A stretch of 60,021 nt of DNA, taken from NCBI GenBank assembly GCA_025210395.1, contig JAOARV010000023.1:1-60021 (forward strand), written 5' to 3'. Numbering within the stretch: the first letter of the stretch is position 1; each line of letters starts with the position of its first letter. The stretch comes from Marinisporobacter sp. GTDB taxonomy: Bacteria > Bacillota > Clostridia > Peptostreptococcales > Thermotaleaceae. Positions 18,807 through 27,066 of the stretch are shown here, one piece after another. The position numbers were made by a program, and so were the translations under genes. Below the pieces are notes generated by a model that saw only the letters and a program-made list of their open reading frames with translations, was not told the origin of the DNA and did not search any database.

Positions 18807-19277
18807 ATGACTGATTATGAGAAGCGGTTAAAGGAATTAAAAAAGCAAGAAGAAACATTACAGTTTACTGAATTTACTAGTGAAACAGCTTTAGAAATAG
18901 GCATGAAGCTGATTGAGAAAGCAAAAAGTAGAAATATACCTATTATTATTGATATCACAAGAAATGGACATCAATTATTTCACTTTTCAGCAGAAGGAAC
19001 TTCACCAGATAATGATCAATGGATTATTAGAAAGAATAATGTGGTCAATAGGTTTCATACGAGTTCCTTGTATATTGGGACTCAATTAAAAATGGAAGGG
19101 AAGACAATAGAGGAAAAATATCATATTTCTTCTAAAGAATATGCACCTTTCGGAGGAGCATTCCCATTAATCATTAAAAATGTAGGCGTTGTAGGTGCTA
19201 TTTCTGTATCTGGTTCAAGACAAATAATAGATCATAACTTAATTGTAGAGATTTTGAAAGAACATTTATCTAAATAG
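18807..19277 (+). CDS. UPF0303 family (heme-degrading domain-like) protein
   Basis: A 156-residue cytosolic protein with the UPF0303 pattern: EEETLQFTEFTSETALEIG, IDITRNGHQLF, a GTSPDNDQWIIRKNNVV block, and the C-terminal GAFPLIIKNVGVVGAISVSG. Databases call the fold heme-degrading or GlcG/HbpS-like, but many members have no known activity. It is the first gene of the rightward arm and 11 bases before the HAD gene, so a link to sugar or aldehyde metabolism rather than heme is plausible. RBS AGAGAGGAGTTCTAGT. Confidence 0.8.
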   Translation: MTDYEKRLKELKKQEETLQFTEFTSETALEIGMKLIEKAKSRNIPIIIDITRNGHQLFHFSAEGTSPDNDQWIIRKNNVVNRFHTSSLYIGTQLKMEGKTIEEKYHISSKEYAPFGGAFPLIIKNVGVVGAISVSGSRQIIDHNLIVEILKEHLSK

Positions 19278-19288
19278 GGGGATTTTAG

Positions 19289-20173
19289 GTGTATAAATTA
19301 TTGGTATTAGATATGGATGGAACGCTTTTAGATGAGCATCAAAGGATTTCAGAAGAAAATATTATTGCTGTGAAAAAGGCCCAACAAATGGGGATTAAAA
19401 TTGTAATAGCTACAGGGCGTACAAAAAAAGGAATTGGAAAATATCTAGAAGCGTTAGACTTAATAAATAAGGAAAATTATTCTGTTGTATGTAGTGGAGC
19501 CCTTGTATTAAATAATACAGATGAGATCATAGGGGTTACCCCTCTAAAACAAGAAGAATTCAAGTATGTATTTGATTTAGCTAATGAACTAAATATAACT
19601 TTAAACATGTATGCTGAGGATGGAATTTTAGTCCATTATGATAATTATTTTAGTAGATTTGATGCGGTTGCAAATGATTTGCCTTTGAAAATTGTAGATT
19701 ATCATTCACTAGATGAAGAAACCTTAATAACTAAAATTATGTTAATCAATGAAGATTTAAGTGTAGCAGAAGAGATCAAATCATTTTTCCCAAGCATTGA
19801 TATAGAGGATAGAAGTATTGCATTAAAGGAAGATTATGATAAAGATTTATTTAAGGATGTTTCAAAATTACCTTCAGATCTTTTGAAAAAATTTACAGTT
19901 GCAAAAGTAACGCCCTATAATGTAGAGATATTGAATAAAAATGCCAATAAAAGAACTGGGGTAGAAAGGATTGCTCGTGAATTGAAAATAAAACCTGAAG
20001 AAATTATTTGTATAGGGGATTCTGGCAATGATAGACATATGATTGAATATGCAGGACTTGGTGTTGCCATGGGAAATGCCTTTCCAGAAATTAAAAAAAT
20101 AGCTGATTATGTTACTTATACCAATGAGGAAAATGGTGTTGCTCATGTAATAGAGAAATTTATATTAAAATAG
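19289..20173 (+). CDS. Cof-type HAD-IIB phosphatase
   Basis: Haloacid dehalogenase-like hydrolase of the Cof subfamily, 294 residues, probably a sugar-phosphate phosphatase. The nucleophile motif is LDMDGTLLDE, motif II ATGRT, and the final metal site GDSGNDRHMIEYAG. The C2 cap of about 110 residues lies in the middle. GTG 19289 is chosen because AGGGGGATTTTAG precedes it. Position in the operon suggests it limits build-up of a phosphorylated intermediate; the substrate is unknown. Confidence 0.92.
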   Translation: MYKLLVLDMDGTLLDEHQRISEENIIAVKKAQQMGIKIVIATGRTKKGIGKYLEALDLINKENYSVVCSGALVLNNTDEIIGVTPLKQEEFKYVFDLANELNITLNMYAEDGILVHYDNYFSRFDAVANDLPLKIVDYHSLDEETLITKIMLINEDLSVAEEIKSFFPSIDIEDRSIALKEDYDKDLFKDVSKLPSDLLKKFTVAKVTPYNVEILNKNANKRTGVERIARELKIKPEEIICIGDSGNDRHMIEYAGLGVAMGNAFPEIKKIADYVTYTNEENGVAHVIEKFILK

Positions 20174-20249
20174 GGAACATTCTTATTATAGCTAATGTTT
20201 TATGATATAGTCTATATAAAATATCTTACTAGAATGAGGTGGAACCATT

Positions 20250-21011
20250 TTGTTTGCAGAAGAAAGAAAAGAAAAAATTATAGAAATGTTAAATAGAAGA
20301 GGAAAAATTGTTGTAAAGGAATTAAGTCAAGAATTTGATGTGACTGAGGATTGTATAAGAAAGGATTTAAAAAATTTAGAAAAACAAGGAATGCTGAAAA
20401 GGACCTATGGAGGAGCAGTGTTTAATAGAGAGCCTGCCCTTAAAAATAATATTTTAAACAGAAAAAATATTAATTTAGAGGCAAAGAAAAGAATTGCAGA
20501 AAAGGCGTTTGAAATGATTCAGCCTAGAGAAACCGTGTTTTTGGATATTTCGTCAACAAATATATTCATTGCTGAACAAATTGCAAAGGGGGATAAAAAG
20601 CTTACAGTTATAACGAATATGATCGATGTTATTGTAGCCTTTTCAAATTGCGAACATGTAGAAGTAATAGGCATTGGAGGAATATTTCATAAAGAACTAG
20701 ATGGGTTTATAGGTTCTACAGCTATAGAGAGTATAACTAAATATAAAGTAAATAAAGCTTTTATAGGTAGCTGTGGTGTAAATATGTTTGATAAGAGTAT
20801 TACAACTTTTGATGTAGAAGATGGCAATACAAAGAAAGCTATTATGAATGCTGGTAAAAAAGTGTATTTAGTAATGGAAAATAGAAAATTTTATTTAGAT
20901 GGGATTTACAAATTTGCAGACCTTTATGATATAGATGCAATTATTGTAGATAAAAAGCCAGATGAAAAAATATGTAATGCATTAAAAGAAATAAGTGTAG
21001 ATATTATTTAG
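20250..21011 (+). CDS. DeoR/GlpR family transcriptional regulator
   Basis: Sugar-phosphate-responsive regulator, 253 residues. The N-terminal DeoR helix-turn-helix is clear (ERKEKIIEMLNRRGKIVVK, then TEDCIRKDLKNLE and KRTYGGAV), followed by the DeoRC effector domain with DISSTNIFIAE and the GIGGIFHKELDGFIG loop. The start is TTG 20250 after GAGGTGGAACCATT. Likely controls the divergent promoters at 18690-18750 and perhaps the related sequence at 22217. Confidence 0.92.
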   Translation: MFAEERKEKIIEMLNRRGKIVVKELSQEFDVTEDCIRKDLKNLEKQGMLKRTYGGAVFNREPALKNNILNRKNINLEAKKRIAEKAFEMIQPRETVFLDISSTNIFIAEQIAKGDKKLTVITNMIDVIVAFSNCEHVEVIGIGGIFHKELDGFIGSTAIESITKYKVNKAFIGSCGVNMFDKSITTFDVEDGNTKKAIMNAGKKVYLVMENRKFYLDGIYKFADLYDIDAIIVDKKPDEKICNALKEISVDII

Positions 21012-21067
21012 GATCATTCAGATCTAAAAAACATATAGAATAAAAGTTATTGTCAGGGGGACTAGAA

Positions 21068-22048
21068 ATGTATCCTTTGAAATTTAAAAATATATATTAT
21101 GAAAAGGTATGGGGAGGAAGAGATTTAGCACGATTTAGAGACAATCTACCAGATGGAAATATTGGAGAAAGCTGGGATGTAGCGTGTCATCCTCATGGTA
21201 TGAGTATTATTTCAAATGGAGAATTTAAAGATACGAGGTTAGATGATTTAATAAAGCAAAAAGGTGAGGGGTTAATAGGGAAAAAAATTTCTAAAAATCG
21301 ATTCCAAATTTTAATTAAAATTTTAAATACAAGAGGAAAACTATCTGTTCAAGTGCATCCAAATGATGAATATGCAAAACGAGTAGAGAATGAAATGGGA
21401 AAAAATGAAGTTTGGTATGTGATGGATGCCTTCGAAGATGCTAATTTGATTGTTGGTCTAAAGAAGAAGTGTACACAGGAAAAACTAAGAAAAGCTATCG
21501 AGGATGGTAATTTGGAAGATTGTATGAATAAAGTACCTATTAAAAAGGGTGAAACCTATTTTATTAAAAGTGGATTAATCCATACAATATGTGAAGGAGC
21601 AATTATTGTTGAAATTCAACAAAATAGTGATACTACTTATAGAGTTTATGATTACAATAGAGGAAGAGAGCTTCATATTGAAAAGGCATTAGAGGCTATT
21701 GATTTTAATTTAAAAGGAGAGAAAAGTACAGGATTGAAGGTTGAAAAAGATGATTTTTCTAAAACCTATTTATGTTTAGGGAAGGACTTTTCATTAGAAT
21801 TATATGAAGTAAATAGCAATTTTTTTGAAAAAAGTGATGCAGAAAGATTTTATATTTTCACATGCGTTGAGGGACGGGGAAAAATTGCTTATGAAAGTGG
21901 TGTTGAGCATATCAAAAAAGGAGATAGTATATTTATACCCGCGAGTCTTGGAGCGTATAGAATAGAAGGTAAAATGAAATTATTAAAGTCTTATATCCCT
22001 GATATAGAAAAGGTTGAACAAGAGATTCTAAGGGAAGTTAGAAAGTGA
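21068..22048 (+). CDS. manA: Class I mannose-6-phosphate isomerase
   Basis: Zinc enzyme interconverting mannose-6-phosphate and fructose-6-phosphate. The short Firmicute-type protein (326 residues from ATG 21068) keeps the metal residues: QVHPND, the following glutamate in NEVWYVMDA, and the histidine in SGLIHTI. The catalytic arginine lies in TTYRVYDY. An in-frame TTG at 21050 lies upstream of the AGGGGGA ribosome binding site and is rejected. In this locus it could feed mannose-6-phosphate into glycolysis, or act on an anhydro- or deoxyhexose relative. Confidence 0.93.
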   Translation: MYPLKFKNIYYEKVWGGRDLARFRDNLPDGNIGESWDVACHPHGMSIISNGEFKDTRLDDLIKQKGEGLIGKKISKNRFQILIKILNTRGKLSVQVHPNDEYAKRVENEMGKNEVWYVMDAFEDANLIVGLKKKCTQEKLRKAIEDGNLEDCMNKVPIKKGETYFIKSGLIHTICEGAIIVEIQQNSDTTYRVYDYNRGRELHIEKALEAIDFNLKGEKSTGLKVEKDDFSKTYLCLGKDFSLELYEVNSNFFEKSDAERFYIFTCVEGRGKIAYESGVEHIKKGDSIFIPASLGAYRIEGKMKLLKSYIPDIEKVEQEILREVRK

Positions 22049-22063
22049 GATTTTAGTAAGTTT

Positions 22064-22101
22064 TGATAAGACTAATCTTAAAAAGGTTAGTCTTATTGTT
22101 T
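22064..22101 (+). terminator. Terminator after manA
   Basis: A 14-bp stem, ATAAGACTAATCTT (22066-22079) with AAGGTTAGTCTTAT (22083-22096), loop AAA, followed by a broken T-tract (TGTTTG). Confidence 0.75.
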
Positions 22102-22137
22102 GAATTTATATACTATTCGAAATAAATAATGGGATTT

Positions 22138-22155
22138 TTCCGCATTAATGTGGAA
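22138..22155. promoter_or_regulatory. 18-base near-perfect palindrome upstream of the PTS regulator
   Basis: TTCCGCATTAATGTGGAA is palindromic except for one pair. It lies about 110 bases before the regulator start, in the only sizeable gap of the rightward arm. An operator for the PRD regulator itself is the simplest reading. Confidence 0.5.
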
Positions 22156-22216
22156 ATAAAAGTGAATATTGTAACATGGAAAATAGTCGGAAAAAATGAT
22201 AAGATAGAATGAGAAA

Positions 22217-22250
22217 AAACAATAATAAACAATAAAAACGCGTTTGTAAA
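22217..22250. promoter_or_regulatory. AACAATAA repeats and AAACGCGTTT palindrome
   Basis: Two AACAATAA elements (22218-22234) are the reverse complement of the TTATTGTTT sequence at 18700-18716, and may be a second site for the same DeoR-type regulator. Directly after them, AAACGCGTTT with flanking bases resembles a CcpA cre site or a LacI-type operator. Confidence 0.4.
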
Positions 22251-22256
22251 CCAATA

Positions 22257-24284
22257 TTGGGAGTGATTAAAATTAAAGGCAAAGAAAATGTAAAGAAACA
22301 AATTTTCTTAGTTTTAATTAAAAATAAAAAGCCTATAACTGTATCTATGCTAGCAAAAGAAATTTCCATGTCAGGCAAAACAGTTAGGAATTATTTGAAA
22401 ATTTTACAAAGTGAGCTAGATGAAAAAGAAATAAAGTTGATCATAAAGCCAAATGTAGGTGTTTATTTAGATGTTACTGAAGAGGAAAGAAAATTACTGA
22501 ATATGGGCATACATATTAGCAGTAATGAAGAAGAAAAATATTCACCTGAACATAGACGTAGTTATATATTAAAAACTTTATTAAAAAATAAATATAGCTA
22601 TACATTACAGCTCTTTGCCGAAGATTTATATTGCAGTAAAACTACCATCATTAATGATTTAGTATATATTCAAAGCTGGCTAGAAAAAAGAGGATTACAA
22701 CTAAAAAGAAAACAAAATCAAGGGCTTTGGGTTGAAGGGAATGAAAAAAATTATAGACGTGCAATGATGGATTTGTTTTTAGAAATCAATGGAAATGAAG
22801 AGATTGAGGTAGAACAAGAGCTAGATCAATTAGATTATCGAATTGATTTTATTAATTATAAAAAAGTCAAGGAACTATTTCCTTTTGTTGATTTATTTAA
22901 GATACAAGAAATTATTCAGCAGGCTGAAAAAAAACTAGGATATTATTTTACAGATCAAGCTTTTATTAATTTAATTATACATATAGCTATTGCAATAGAA
23001 AGAATTAAGAATGAAAAAGAAATAAAAATGATAAAAAAGCATTTTGAAAGCTTAAAGGATAAATATGAATTTGAAGTGGCTACATGGGTTGTTAAAAGAT
23101 TAAGTGAAGCATTTCATTTGTTTTTTTCAGAAGATGAAATAGGTTATATTTCCCTTCATATGTTAGGAGCTAAAATACAAGAAGATATTGATACTAACAA
23201 TTGTGATATGGTATTAGATGTTCAAAATCGTGAATATATTCATATTGCAAAAGAAATTATCAGCCTTGCAGGAGACGTTTTAAATATAGATTTATCCCAT
23301 GATCAACAACTTCTTATTGCCTTAGTATTACACTTAAGACCTACGGTAGTTAGATTAAAGTATGGATTAAAATTAAGAAATCCCATACTTCAGACTATAA
23401 AGAATGAGTATACAAGTATTTTTGGTGCTGCATGGGCATGTAGCAGTATATTTGAAAAAAAGTTAGGCGTGTCTATCAATGAAGATGAAGTAGGATATAT
23501 TGCAATGCATCTTGCTGTAGGAGTTGGAAGATTGAACCAAAAAGTAAAAACGATTATTGTATGTTCTAGTGGGGTAGGCACCTCTCAATTAATTAGTACA
23601 AGATTACAAGAAAGATTTCATAAAATTGAGGTTGTATCAATAATTCCCTTAAGTTCACTAAATGATGAAATTATTGAAAAATCAGATTTGATCATTTCGA
23701 CCATACCAGGAATTATTGATAGTAATAAGGTTGTTTATGTAAGCACTATTCTTGATGCAACAGATGTCCTAAAGATAAAAAGCGTTCTTGGAAAATTAGA
23801 AGGGAAAAGTAATAAAGAAGATATTCAGGATGATTTTAAAAATGCAAGTATTAAAAAAATCATTGATGAGGAGTTATGTTTTATTGATGATCAAAAAAAC
23901 GATTTCATAGAGATTGTGAATCATTATGGAAGAATTATGGAAGAAAGAGGCTATGTGAAAAAAGGCTTTTGTGAAAATGTTTTAGAGAGAGAAAAAATTG
24001 GATCCACCATAATAGGAAAAGGAATTGCCATTCCTCATTCGAAGCAGGAATTTGTAAACAAATCTAAAATTTGTATTGTTAAATTGAAAAAGCCTATTAC
24101 TTGGGATGGTCAAAAGGTAAGGTTAATCATTCTGTTAGCCTTTAACCAGAAAGATTTAAACACTACAAAAGCATTTTATAAAAAATTTTATTCCATATTA
24201 AATGATAAAAATTTCATATATGAAATGATGACATCAGATAATAAATCAGAAATTATTAATATATTCTTAAATGGAGGAAATTAG
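22257..24284 (+). CDS. PTS-controlled transcriptional activator (PRD, EIIB- and EIIA-like domains; MtlR/LicR type)
   Basis: Regulator whose activity is set by PTS phosphorylation. In order: helix-turn-helix (KPITVSMLAKEISMSGKTVR), a second Mga-like HTH (about 90-150), two PRD domains (about 190-400), an EIIB-like domain with IIVCSSGVGTSQLI, and a C-terminal EIIA-like domain with GIAIPHSK. It is followed at once by the EIIA gene. The start is uncertain: TTG 22257 and GTG 22263 lack a Shine-Dalgarno, while ATT 22272 has GGGAG (22259-22263) at normal spacing. The domain assignment is firm, the sugar is not. Confidence 0.9.
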   Translation: MGVIKIKGKENVKKQIFLVLIKNKKPITVSMLAKEISMSGKTVRNYLKILQSELDEKEIKLIIKPNVGVYLDVTEEERKLLNMGIHISSNEEEKYSPEHRRSYILKTLLKNKYSYTLQLFAEDLYCSKTTIINDLVYIQSWLEKRGLQLKRKQNQGLWVEGNEKNYRRAMMDLFLEINGNEEIEVEQELDQLDYRIDFINYKKVKELFPFVDLFKIQEIIQQAEKKLGYYFTDQAFINLIIHIAIAIERIKNEKEIKMIKKHFESLKDKYEFEVATWVVKRLSEAFHLFFSEDEIGYISLHMLGAKIQEDIDTNNCDMVLDVQNREYIHIAKEIISLAGDVLNIDLSHDQQLLIALVLHLRPTVVRLKYGLKLRNPILQTIKNEYTSIFGAAWACSSIFEKKLGVSINEDEVGYIAMHLAVGVGRLNQKVKTIIVCSSGVGTSQLISTRLQERFHKIEVVSIIPLSSLNDEIIEKSDLIISTIPGIIDSNKVVYVSTILDATDVLKIKSVLGKLEGKSNKEDIQDDFKNASIKKIIDEELCFIDDQKNDFIEIVNHYGRIMEERGYVKKGFCENVLEREKIGSTIIGKGIAIPHSKQEFVNKSKICIVKLKKPITWDGQKVRLIILLAFNQKDLNTTKAFYKKFYSILNDKNFIYEMMTSDNKSEIINIFLNGGN

Positions 24285-24285
24285 T

Positions 24286-24723
24286 ATGAATAATTTAATT
24301 ACAAGAGAAATGATAGCATTAGATTTAGAAGCAACCAATAAAAATGAAGTAATAGAAAAACTTGCAAAAATGATAGATGAGCAAGAGAGATTGAATGATT
24401 ATGAGGTTTATATTAGAAAGGTAAATGAAAGGGAAGAAACTTGTCCAACAAGTCTAGGATTTAGCTTTGCAATACCCCATGGTAAATGTGATGCAGTAAA
24501 AAATGCTTCAGTAGCTTTTGCAAGATTAAAAGAAGAAGTGCAGTGGAGTGATGAAGAAAAAGCAAAATATATTTTCTTGATAGGTGTTTCTGATCAGGAG
24601 GCAGGAGATCAACATTTAAAAATCTTAGCCCAATTATCAAGAAAGATTATGCGTGAAGAGTTTAGAGAAAAAATTGAAATAGCTAATAGTGTTGATGAGA
24701 TGTTAAATATTTTAAGTGAATAA
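24286..24723 (+). CDS. PTS fructose-type EIIA component
   Basis: Phosphocarrier EIIA of the fructose/mannitol family, 145 residues, with the phosphohistidine in AIPHGK (His65) and the AGDQHLKILAQLSRK block. ATG 24271 is part of the GGAGG ribosome binding site of ATG 24286, so the latter is used. It starts 1 base after the regulator stop codon. It passes phosphate from HPr to the EIIB at 25906. Confidence 0.93.
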   Translation: MNNLITREMIALDLEATNKNEVIEKLAKMIDEQERLNDYEVYIRKVNEREETCPTSLGFSFAIPHGKCDAVKNASVAFARLKEEVQWSDEEKAKYIFLIGVSDQEAGDQHLKILAQLSRKIMREEFREKIEIANSVDEMLNILSE

Positions 24724-24734
24724 ATATATTTCTT

Positions 24735-24758
24735 GAAAACAAACGAAAACGTTTTTTT
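24735..24758. promoter_or_regulatory. Cre-like sequence before EIIC
   Basis: AACGAAAACGTTTTTTT resembles the left and middle part of a CcpA cre box, but the right half is all T. It could cause carbon catabolite control within the operon, or be a pause site between EIIA and EIIC. Confidence 0.3.
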
Positions 24759-24785
24759 ATTAAACTTTATGAGGAGGTTAAAAAA

Positions 24786-25862
24786 ATGAACGATTTAAAA
24801 GCAATATTAAAAAATACTAGACAGCATTTGATGACAGGGGTTTCATATATGATACCTTTTGTAGTTGCTGGTGGTATTCTACTTGCATTATCTGTTGTAC
24901 TTTATGGACAAGGTGCAGTGCCAGAAGAAGGAACATGGCTACATGAGTTGTTTTTTATTGGTGTTAGAGGCTTCCAATTAATGATTCCAATATTAGCAGG
25001 TTTTATCGCATTCTCAATTGCAGAAAGACCAGCAATTGCACCAGCAGCAATCGCAGCCTATGTTGGTAATGAAATGGGTGCAGGATTTTTTGGAGCCGTT
25101 ATAGCAGGTTTATTAGGTGGTATTATCGTTTATTACTTAAAAAAGATAAAAGTTCCTGCAGTTTTTAGATCTGTTATGCCTATCTTTGTTATTCCTATCA
25201 TAGGGACATTTATAACAGCTGGTTTAATGCAATGGGTTATTGGAGCACCGATTGCTACAATAACTAAAACATTAACAGCATGGTTACAAGGTATGCAAAG
25301 TGGTAGTATTGTTATATTAGCTATTATCATGGGTCTGATGAATGCATTCGATATGGGTGGTCCTGTAAATAAGGTTGCTTATGCATTTACGATTATGGCA
25401 GTTTCAGAAGGGCTTTATAAAATAGCTGCTATTAATGCTGTAGGTGTTTGTGCACCACCAATAGGAATGGGAATTGCAACATTTTTGGCACCAAAAAAAT
25501 ATACAGAATCAGAGAAGGAAGCAGGTAGAGCATCTATTTTAATGGGATTAGTTGGGATTACAGAGGGTGCAATTCCTTTTGCAGCAGCAGATCCACTAAG
25601 AGTTATTCCATCCTTGATGATTGGTGCAGCAGCTGGTTGTGCATCAGCAGCCTTATTAGGAGCAGAGAATATGGTAGCTTGGGGAGGACTTATTGTACTG
25701 CCAGCGGTGACAGGGAAAATACAATACATTATTTCTATCATCATTGGTTCTGCAGTAACTGCACTTTTAGTAAATCTTTTAAAGAAGCCTGTACAAGAGA
25801 AGGTTGAAAATCATTCAGAAGCAGATAGTATAGGTGATGAATTAGAATTAGAATTTGAGTAA
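24786..25862 (+). CDS. PTS fructose-type EIIC permease
   Basis: Membrane channel of a fructose-type PTS, 358 residues with about nine hydrophobic segments. It begins with a short amphipathic part, then GVSYMIPFVVAGGILLALS, and contains GLLGGIIVYYLKK, FDMGGPVNKVAYAF and GITEGAIPFAAADPLR, which are standard EIIC-fructose landmarks. A and B components are separate proteins, as in E. coli Frw. The neighbouring glycyl-radical genes suggest a 1,5-anhydrohexitol or related sugar instead of fructose. RBS GAGGAGGTTAAAAAA. Confidence 0.93.
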   Translation: MNDLKAILKNTRQHLMTGVSYMIPFVVAGGILLALSVVLYGQGAVPEEGTWLHELFFIGVRGFQLMIPILAGFIAFSIAERPAIAPAAIAAYVGNEMGAGFFGAVIAGLLGGIIVYYLKKIKVPAVFRSVMPIFVIPIIGTFITAGLMQWVIGAPIATITKTLTAWLQGMQSGSIVILAIIMGLMNAFDMGGPVNKVAYAFTIMAVSEGLYKIAAINAVGVCAPPIGMGIATFLAPKKYTESEKEAGRASILMGLVGITEGAIPFAAADPLRVIPSLMIGAAAGCASAALLGAENMVAWGGLIVLPAVTGKIQYIISIIIGSAVTALLVNLLKKPVQEKVENHSEADSIGDELELEFE

Positions 25863-25905
25863 AACTTTTATCAAATAAGTTTCAAATTAAAGGGAGGTAT
25901 AATAT

Positions 25906-26223
25906 ATGAAAATTGTAGCAGTAACAGCTTGTCCGTCAGGAGTGGCACACACATATATGTCAGCTGAAGCTTTAGAAAGATCAGCAAAAGCAAGAGGGAT
26001 AGAAATAAAGGTTGAAACACAAGGATCTATTGGTATTGAAAACAAGTTATCTATGGAAGATATTAAGGATGCGGATGTAGTTATATTAACAAAGGATATT
26101 GGGTTAAAAGAAACAGAAAGATTTGAAGGGAAAACTATTGTAAGACTGGGTGTAAGTGAAATAGTAAAAAAATCAGATCAAATTATTCAAAAAATTGAAG
26201 CCCATATAAATAGTAAACAATAA
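25906..26223 (+). CDS. PTS fructose-type EIIB component
   Basis: Phosphocysteine domain, 105 residues, with Cys9 in TACPSGVAHTYMSAEAL, the signature of fructose-family EIIB. It receives phosphate from EIIA and hands it to the sugar moved by EIIC. Last gene of the rightward arm; terminator at 26233. RBS GGGAGGTATAATAT. Confidence 0.95.
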   Translation: MKIVAVTACPSGVAHTYMSAEALERSAKARGIEIKVETQGSIGIENKLSMEDIKDADVVILTKDIGLKETERFEGKTIVRLGVSEIVKKSDQIIQKIEAHINSKQ

Positions 26224-26232
26224 TAATCTTTG

Positions 26233-26266
26233 ATTCAGGTGGTGCTATGTACCACCTGAATTTTAT
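26233..26266 (+). terminator. Terminator after the PTS genes
   Basis: A perfect 11-bp stem ATTCAGGTGGT / ACCACCTGAAT (26233-26243 and 26251-26261) with a seven-base loop and TTTATAT after it. Confidence 0.85.
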
Positions 26267-26697
26267 ATATGAAGCTTTTTATCTTTTTTTATCTTCCATT
26301 CTCTAATAATGATTTCATCTAAGATTTCTCCAGCTACATAGATTACTTTATTACATCCTGCGTCTTCTGTTCGATGCATGTCCTTTAATTGAGTACAGTT
26401 AATAGATCCTAGTTTTTTATGGAATTTTTCAAAGAATTCTAAAGTCAGCTTTTTCAAATAATCACTTTCATGGGCTACATTATTTGTAAATAATATACCT
26501 AGAACAGCTAAAGCACCACTGATTGCACCACATACCTCTTCTATCCACATGCCTCCACTAAAGGGTGCCATAGCTCTAAATACTTTCTCATCTAGTTTTA
26601 AATCATAAGCTTCATTAGCTGCATAAACTATAGTTTCTGAGCAGCTTAAATCATATTTGTTTGGATCTCTATATTTTTTCATAATTTCTACTAGCAT
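26263..26697 (-). CDS. C_GCAxxG_C_C family protein
   Basis: Putative redox or metal-binding protein, 144 residues, common in anaerobes and of unknown function. It has the family pattern: an early cysteine (YDLSCSETI), the central EEVCGAISGALAVLG, and later cysteines (GSINCTQL, DAGCNKV). An upstream in-frame ATG (26733) is rejected because AGGAGGTTATCATC immediately precedes ATG 26697. Convergent with the PTS genes and probably transcribed alone. Confidence 0.85.
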   Translation of the reverse strand: MLVEIMKKYRDPNKYDLSCSETIVYAANEAYDLKLDEKVFRAMAPFSGGMWIEEVCGAISGALAVLGILFTNNVAHESDYLKKLTLEFFEKFHKKLGSINCTQLKDMHRTEDAGCNKVIYVAGEILDEIIIREWKIKKDKKLHI

Positions 26698-26860
26698 GAT
26701 GATAACCTCCTGAGTTTGTAAATGTAAGATCATAAATAATTATTTTGTTGCTAATTGGTTCATATGATAATAGTTTACCAAATATACTATAAACATACAA
26801 AAAAAATTACCCAGATAGATTGATTCAATTGATTATCCAATTTTGGGAATGATCTTGTAG

Positions 26861-26989
26861 GCAGATATAAGTATTATAGATGAAGTTAGAGAACAGCTTG
26901 CTGCAACATAAGAAAAATCTGCTCTCATACTTGAAGCAGCAAGGGGTATTATTACAAAAATAGATTTAGATATCATTAAAATAGTTTAG
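26861..26989 (+). pseudogene. Possible coding remnant
   Basis: One frame gives protein-like text split by a TAA at 26909 (SIIDEVREQLAAT, then EKSALILEAARGIITKIDL) and ends at TAG 26987-26989. No start codon or ribosome binding site is present. Family unknown. The rest of 26740-27050 shows only AT-rich spacer. Confidence 0.25.
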
Positions 26990-27066
26990 TTAAAATATTG
27001 TTTATATGGTAAGATAGAGAATAAATAAGAAAGATACGTAAAAGTATTTTGTTAGGAGGTTAGCAT

